Under the pieces are notes generated by a model that saw only the letters and a list, made by a program, of their open reading frames with translations, did no database searches and was not told the origin of the DNA. From NCBI GenBank assembly GCA_964367645.1, contig CAYIYN010000024.1, positions 1-18,784 of the forward strand: 18,784 nt of DNA, read 5' to 3'. The DNA comes from RGIG4097 sp964367645. Its GTDB lineage: Bacteria > Bacillota > Clostridia > Christensenellales > CAG-917. Below, one piece after another: positions 15,108-18,784 of this stretch. Both the position numbers and the translations under genes were made by a program. Each line of letters begins with the position of its first letter. Position 1 is the first letter of the stretch.

Positions 15108-16679
15108 CTATCTTACTTTTGCAAAGTAGTCGTCGTTGCACCGTACGGTTTCTACGTAATGCCCCGTATAACTTCCCAAAACATCACTGACGGTTCCGTC
15201 TGGATTTTTGGACTTTTGAATATAGTAGGTACCTCTTGCGGCAATAACGTCTTCATTTGACATGGCCGCAGTGGGAACAGTGTAAGTGACTCCGTCAACC
15301 GTGACGGTAGGAGCTTCGTAGATATATGAGGTGAGCACCCATTCCCTTATTGGATTGTGTCCGTCGGTTATTATTGAGCCGTTCATATCGGCATAGAGAG
15401 GATGCAAGCGAACCATTGCCGAATATTCCATAATGAAATTCGCCTCTTCTCCGCGCACTCCAACCCATTCTTTGGCGTCTTCTCTGAAATTTGCCATAAC
15501 GGTAAACGGCACACTGTAACCTTCGTTCATATAAAAGTCGATTGCTACGTTATAATTGATAGCAAGACGTCTTAAAGCCGCAAGATAGTTTGCCGATGCC
15601 GTGCTTTTTGTTATTGTTTCTCCGCTGTTTTTATCCTTTGTCGAAACGGTGCAGTAAGGTTTGTCCGTCCAAGACAGTCTGGAAGTGTCGTCTTTGCCGA
15701 AAGCACCCACATAACTATCCATTTGCAAAAGTCTTGACGGCGTCAATGCCATGGGGATTTGTCCGTCGTCGGACAGCAGCTTCAACAGCACGTTGCCCGC
15801 TACGCTCATTACGCCGCCCATCGAGTGACTTGCAACGTATGTACGCTTTCCGCTGTTTTTATAATCCGGATACAGTTCATCTACAAAGCCAAACGCTCTT
15901 AAATATTCCGCAGCGTAGAGTTCAGCAACGGAATAGCCGTTGATTGCTTTTCCCGACTCTGTCGCGACAATTTCTCCGTTGCTTGCCCGATACAGTGCTT
16001 GTACGCCGTTGTTATCGGACCAGATATTGTCATGGACGGTTACGGTTGCTTTCAGCGCGCCGCCCACATCTTGAGTGGAATCGAGAGTATCGGCGAACCT
16101 AGTATAGTGAAAATGGAAGATATTATATTTCTCTTTTCCGGAGACACCGTCGTACCAATATTTTGACAATGCGTATGTTTGGAGGCTGTTTGGATCGGAA
16201 GTGAAATAATCAAGTTCTTCCTCTTCGATATAGAGGTTGCTTGAAAATTCCGCAACGTGATTTGACGCGCTCATGCCTCCTCTTCCGTATCTGCCTCCGC
16301 CGAATGCAACGCCGTTTATAATGATTATACTGGGACGGGTTGGGTCAAAATATTGTCTGATATTGTCTTCGTTGTCGGCATCGACCTCGGTATAACAGTC
16401 ATAGTCTGTGCTCGAATATTCTGAAACCAAAGTAAGCCCCATATCTGCAAGAGCGGGATATTCTTCAGTGTTCAGATAAACTGTGTTTGCATAGTCGATA
16501 TAATCGGTTGAAATAAGATTGCTGTCGTCAATGATGAATGTGTCATCTTTGGGTTCTTCAATCGTTTCCTCAACTTTTCCTTTGTTAATATCGTCTTTTC
16601 CGCCGTTGCATGCAAAAAGCGACAGTCCGACTATGAAAACCAAAATCAAGGCTATTACCGTAAAAAGATGCTTTTTCAT
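15108..16679 (-). CDS. Alpha/beta-hydrolase-like lipoprotein (possible secreted esterase/lipase)
   Basis: The protein has 523 residues. An N-terminal lipoprotein signal peptide ends in LFAC, making Cys24 the predicted lipidated residue, so it should be anchored outside the membrane. A charged linker rich in Asp, Glu and Lys follows (about 25-50). The fold resembles an alpha/beta hydrolase: a beta strand then a glycine-rich loop (IIIINGVAFGGG, 118-129) that could form an oxyanion hole, and a nucleophile elbow ASHSMGG (283-289) with Ser286 as nucleophile candidate. His441 in DGHNPIREW, and Asp321 after the LLQM strand, are candidates for the rest of a triad. The elbow reads S-x-S-x-G rather than G-x-S-x-G. 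The substrate is unknown. The ATG at 16679 is preferred over the in-frame one at 16709 because the signal peptide begins there and AGGAAG lies ten bases upstream. It is the first gene of the operon. Confidence 0.75.
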   Translation of the reverse strand: MKKHLFTVIALILVFIVGLSLFACNGGKDDINKGKVEETIEEPKDDTFIIDDSNLISTDYIDYANTVYLNTEEYPALADMGLTLVSEYSSTDYDCYTEVDADNEDNIRQYFDPTRPSIIIINGVAFGGGRYGRGGMSASNHVAEFSSNLYIEEEELDYFTSDPNSLQTYALSKYWYDGVSGKEKYNIFHFHYTRFADTLDSTQDVGGALKATVTVHDNIWSDNNGVQALYRASNGEIVATESGKAINGYSVAELYAAEYLRAFGFVDELYPDYKNSGKRTYVASHSMGGVMSVAGNVLLKLLSDDGQIPMALTPSRLLQMDSYVGAFGKDDTSRLSWTDKPYCTVSTKDKNSGETITKSTASANYLAALRRLAINYNVAIDFYMNEGYSVPFTVMANFREDAKEWVGVRGEEANFIMEYSAMVRLHPLYADMNGSIITDGHNPIREWVLTSYIYEAPTVTVDGVTYTVPTAAMSNEDVIAARGTYYIQKSKNPDGTVSDVLGSYTGHYVETVRCNDDYFAKVR

Positions 16680-16700
16680 TCCTGTAAATCTTCCTAATTG

Positions 16701-16738
16701 CCCACGCATTCTAATGCATGCGCTGCCACGTGCGCGGG
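16701..16738 (-). promoter_or_regulatory. Structured 5' leader of the lipoprotein operon
   Basis: In the roughly 68-base leader, CCCGCGCA (16738-16731) can pair with TGCGTGGG (16708-16701). This gives an eight-base stem with one G-U pair, enclosing a 22-base loop. The stem ends five bases before the AGGAAG ribosome binding site (16695-16690). It could tune translation or mRNA stability. It matches no riboswitch class that I recognise. Confidence 0.4.
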
Positions 16739-16753
16739 TTATGCTTTTCGTTT

Positions 16754-16782
16754 ATTATATGCGAGGACAACGCGCGTGTCAA
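16754..16782 (-). promoter_or_regulatory. Consensus promoter of the lipoprotein-pckG-acyl-CoA synthetase operon
   Basis: Perfect TTGACA (16782-16777) and TATAAT (16759-16754) separated by exactly 17 bases, reading on the minus strand. The spacer begins CGCGCGTTG immediately after the -35 box. The predicted transcript start is near 16747. Confidence 0.9.
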
Positions 16783-16840
16783 ATCAAAACTTGACAACCC
16801 GAACAATTAAACCGTTATTTTAGCAAAATTTATAAAATTC

Positions 16841-16869
16841 TTGAAATCCCGTCCGGGCTGTTTTATACT
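16841..16869 (+). promoter_or_regulatory. Promoter of the PM20D1-like gene
   Basis: TTGAAA (16841-16846), a 17-base spacer, then TATACT (16864-16869). The spacer contains the palindrome CCCGTCCGGG (16848-16857), a plausible operator site lying between the two boxes. It is back to back with the operon promoter on the other strand, with 58 bases between the two -35 boxes. A further TTGACA at 16791 on the plus strand lacks a good -10. Confidence 0.75.
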
Positions 16870-16896
16870 CTTTTTATCAAAGTTAAGAGGTTTGCC

Positions 16897-18393
16897 ATGC
16901 TATCAACAGGCGCAATCATAGGTATTGCAGTGGCGGCGGTTGCCGTGATTTTCTTCGCAGTGCTTCTTATAAGAACTGCATTCAACAAGCCCTCTCACAA
17001 ACCCGTAGAGCAAGTGACCCCTGCAAAAGTGGACAAAAATGCCGCGGCGGAACATCTGAGAGAGGCAATCCGCATACCCACCGTGTCTATGGTGGAAGAC
17101 TATATCGACAATATTCAACCCTTTTTGGATTACAGAGATTGGCTTGAGAATACCTATCCTTTGCTGAACGCCAAAGCGGAGCGAACAATTATTGCCGATT
17201 ACAGCATTATTTATCGTCTGCCCGGCAAGAATTCCGAACTAAAAGGCGGCTGTTATCTCAGCCACATCGACGTTGTTCCTGCGCCGTTAGACGGTTGGGA
17301 ATATCCCCCTTTCGATGCGGTGCTTACTGACGATGGATACATCTACGGACGCGGATCTCAGGATATGAAATCTCATATGGTTGCTCTGCTTGAAGCGGTG
17401 GAATATCACCTCAAAGCGGGAAAAACTTTCAACAGAGATTTGTATCTTTGTTTCGGCCACGACGAAGAACCGGGCAACTCCACGGGAGGTGCGTCGAATA
17501 TCGTCAAATATCTCAAAGGAAAAGGCGTCCGGATGGAATTTGTCATAGACGAGGGCGGCACCGTACTCGACGGCAAAGTCTTGGGTGTGCCGCATACCGT
17601 GGCACTTATCGGAGCGGCTGAAAAGGGCAACGGGGACATAGAACTTATCGTCAAAAAAGCGGGAGGACATGCGTCAAACCCCAATCCTCCCACAGCGGAC
17701 GGCGTGCTTGCAGATATAATCAAAAAAGTTGAAACTCACCAAATGAAAACTCGCTGGACTGCCCTGACAAAAGAAACTTTCAGTCAACTCGCCCCCTACT
17801 GCGGCGGTAGCGCGTTGGGCAAAGTTTTCAAGTTTGCGCTCACAAATCGTGACGTTCTCTCTCCCCTTGTTAAATTCGTGTTCACCGTCGCCGCGCCGAT
17901 GACCAACGCTCTTGTCCGCACGACTTTTGCGCCCACAATGCTTTGGGGAGCAGATGCCAGAAACGTAATTCCAAAACAAGCCAAAGTTAACATCAACTAC
18001 CGTATGATAACGGGAGAAACCGCCGACGACGTGAAGGCGTATCTTGAAAAATTGCTTAAAAAATATATAAAGAAAGGACAACTTGAAATCAAATTGCTTG
18101 AATATTCCAACCCTTCCGCCGAAGCCGACGTGCACTGCGACGCTTACGAAAACATACGCACGGCGGTTTGTGAAAGTTTTGATGACGTAATAGTTGCACC
18201 TTATATGTTTATCGCGGCATCGGACGCTCGCTTTTATAATCCGTTGACCGACAACGTATTCCGCTTCGGTCCGTTTATAAATTCGCTTGACGATCAAGCA
18301 AGAATACACGGCATAAACGAAAGATTGCATGTTGACCAACTTGAAAAGGCCACTCAATTTTTTGTCCGCTGCCTAGAAAAAACGCTGGACTGA
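16897..18393 (+). CDS. Membrane-anchored M20 peptidase-family enzyme, PM20D1-like
   Basis: The protein has 498 residues. AAGAGG six bases before the ATG fixes the start. Residues 5-26 form an N-terminal membrane helix; the side on which the catalytic part lies is not certain, but signal-anchor export is likely. M20 di-zinc residues are visible: His123 in SHIDVVPAP, bridging Asp156 in GRGSQDMK, catalytic Glu190 and metal-binding Glu191 in GHDEEPG, Asp218 in VIDEGG, and His471 in RIHGINE. His258 in GGHAS fits the dimerisation-domain histidine of the family. The sequence resembles animal PM20D1, which condenses or hydrolyses N-fatty-acyl amino acids. Matches include WEYPPFDAVL, GHDEE, LTNALVRTT-type and RIHGINE segments, and a long insertion before them. 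By homology the activity may be N-acyl amino acid hydrolysis or synthesis, or a general carboxypeptidase/aminoacylase. Annotation pipelines would also call it M20/M25/M40 or CPG2-like. Confidence 0.88.
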   Translation: MLSTGAIIGIAVAAVAVIFFAVLLIRTAFNKPSHKPVEQVTPAKVDKNAAAEHLREAIRIPTVSMVEDYIDNIQPFLDYRDWLENTYPLLNAKAERTIIADYSIIYRLPGKNSELKGGCYLSHIDVVPAPLDGWEYPPFDAVLTDDGYIYGRGSQDMKSHMVALLEAVEYHLKAGKTFNRDLYLCFGHDEEPGNSTGGASNIVKYLKGKGVRMEFVIDEGGTVLDGKVLGVPHTVALIGAAEKGNGDIELIVKKAGGHASNPNPPTADGVLADIIKKVETHQMKTRWTALTKETFSQLAPYCGGSALGKVFKFALTNRDVLSPLVKFVFTVAAPMTNALVRTTFAPTMLWGADARNVIPKQAKVNINYRMITGETADDVKAYLEKLLKKYIKKGQLEIKLLEYSNPSAEADVHCDAYENIRTAVCESFDDVIVAPYMFIAASDARFYNPLTDNVFRFGPFINSLDDQARIHGINERLHVDQLEKATQFFVRCLEKTLD

Positions 18394-18416
18394 GTCGGAC
18401 CGGACTGAGTCGGACC
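18387..18416 (+). repeat. 15-bp perfect tandem duplication across the M20 stop codon
   Basis: Two adjacent identical copies of GGACTGAGTCGGACC (18387-18401 and 18402-18416). The first copy contains the stop codon TGA (18391-18393), so the duplication adds only untranslated sequence. Each copy contains the odd palindrome GACTGAGTC. A seven-base stem CGATTGA / TCAATCG (18416-18422 with 18433-18439) follows directly. Confidence 0.95.
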
Positions 18417-18457
18417 GATTGAAACAATAAAATCAATCGTGTAAAAATCAAAATTTT

Positions 18458-18484
18458 AAGGGCGCGTCCTGCGCCCTTTTATTT
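18458..18484 (+). terminator. Intrinsic terminator of the PM20D1-like gene
   Basis: Eight-base stem AAGGGCGC / GCGCCCTT (18458-18465 with 18471-18478), five-base loop GTCCT, followed by TTATTT. It lies 64 bases past the stop codon. Confidence 0.88.
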
Positions 18485-18581
18485 GTAAAACAAATATTGT
18501 CCAAAAATTATCGCGTTCCGATTTTAACGATGATGTTTGCCTGTTTTCTACGTCTGCCCCCAAATGAGTCTGCACTCACTC

Positions 18582-18705
18582 ATTACGAAGTTACGAAATA
18601 ACCCCGAGCAAGAGCAAACACGCACTTTCTCAATGCAAAGCTACGAAAATACTCCGAGCGAGAGTGACTACGCACTTTCCCATTACGAAGTTACAAACGC
18701 GAGCC
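18582..18705. repeat. Degenerate 50-bp tandem repeat
   Basis: Unit A (18582-18631) and unit B (18632-18681) are each 50 bases. They align without gaps through shared blocks such as TACGAAA, CCGAG, GAG and ACGCACTTTC. A third copy starts at 18682 with ATTACGAAGTTAC, identical to the first 13 bases of unit A, and then diverges after about 24 bases. The TGCACTCACTC just before unit A resembles a unit end, hinting at an eroded earlier copy. The stretch 18394-18784 otherwise holds no gene that I can support. Confidence 0.85.
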
Positions 18706-18784
18706 GCAGGGCGGCGAGAAAGCGAGTGTCGAGCACCAGACAAAAGTGCGCCGGCATAGCGGCAAAAGGGGGCACCCCCACCAC
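18703..18784. other. GC-rich run of small inverted repeats at the right edge
   Basis: Three short inverted repeats lie in series: GCCGC-AGG-GCGGC (18703-18715), GCCG-GCATAG-CGGC (18750-18763) and GGGGG-CA-CCCCC (18768-18779). Composition differs sharply from the AT-rich spacer before it. It could be the start of an interspersed repeat family or a structured RNA, but the window ends before its limits can be seen. Confidence 0.45.

Noticed and set aside
17674..18357. 227-residue minus-strand open frame opposite the M20 gene
   Set aside because: Antisense shadow of a well-supported gene. The translation is rich in Arg, Cys, Phe and Tyr, as expected of reverse-strand reading, and has no domain signature.
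18564..18784. Plus-strand frame open from an ATG to the window end (about 73 codons)
   Set aside because: No ribosome binding site, it crosses the 50-bp repeat in shifting phase, and the translation is basic and low in complexity. It could only be revived by a conserved continuation beyond the window.

Overview
The window looks like a chromosomal segment of a low-to-moderate GC Gram-positive-type bacterium, most likely an uncultivated gut Clostridia. A Christensenellales/Borkfalkia-like lineage is my guess, at low confidence. Pointers are strong AGGAGG-type ribosome binding sites, near-consensus sigma-A promoters, a lipoprotein with a lipobox, a GTP-type PEP carboxykinase, and a giant MBG-repeat surface protein. 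I see no phage, transposase, CRISPR, rRNA or tRNA sequence.

Layout, left to right. (1) Positions 1-53 hold the first codons of a ribose-5-phosphate isomerase B-like gene (minus strand) with its own promoter. (2) Positions 290-11314 (minus) are one uninterrupted gene for a 3,674-residue surface protein. It has a signal peptide, a beta-sandwich/Ig-like N-terminal third, a long array of MBG/YDG-like modules, one C-terminal membrane helix, and a 226-residue probably cytoplasmic Ala/Pro-rich tail carrying four copies of a KKP(P/S)VVGxK motif. (3) Positions 11554-16782 (minus) form an apparent three-gene operon: an alpha/beta-hydrolase-like lipoprotein, GTP-dependent PEP carboxykinase, and a medium-chain-type acyl-CoA synthetase. 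It begins with a consensus TTGACA-17-TATAAT promoter and ends with an intrinsic terminator. (4) Positions 16897-18393 (plus) are a divergently transcribed, membrane-anchored M20 metallopeptidase-family enzyme that closely resembles PM20D1 (N-acyl amino acid synthase/hydrolase), followed by a terminator. (5) Positions 18394-18784 have no convincing gene. They hold a 15-bp tandem duplication across the M20 stop codon, a degenerate 50-bp tandem repeat, and a GC-rich run of small hairpins.

How the genes may work together is inference. A secreted ester or amide hydrolase, an acyl-CoA synthetase and a PM20D1-like enzyme sit on both sides of one divergent promoter region, which suggests a fatty-acyl or N-acyl amino acid salvage function beside a gluconeogenic/anaplerotic enzyme. 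The most unusual signals are the motif-repeat tail of the giant protein, and a CGCGCG block placed just downstream of the -35 box in all three minus-strand promoters.
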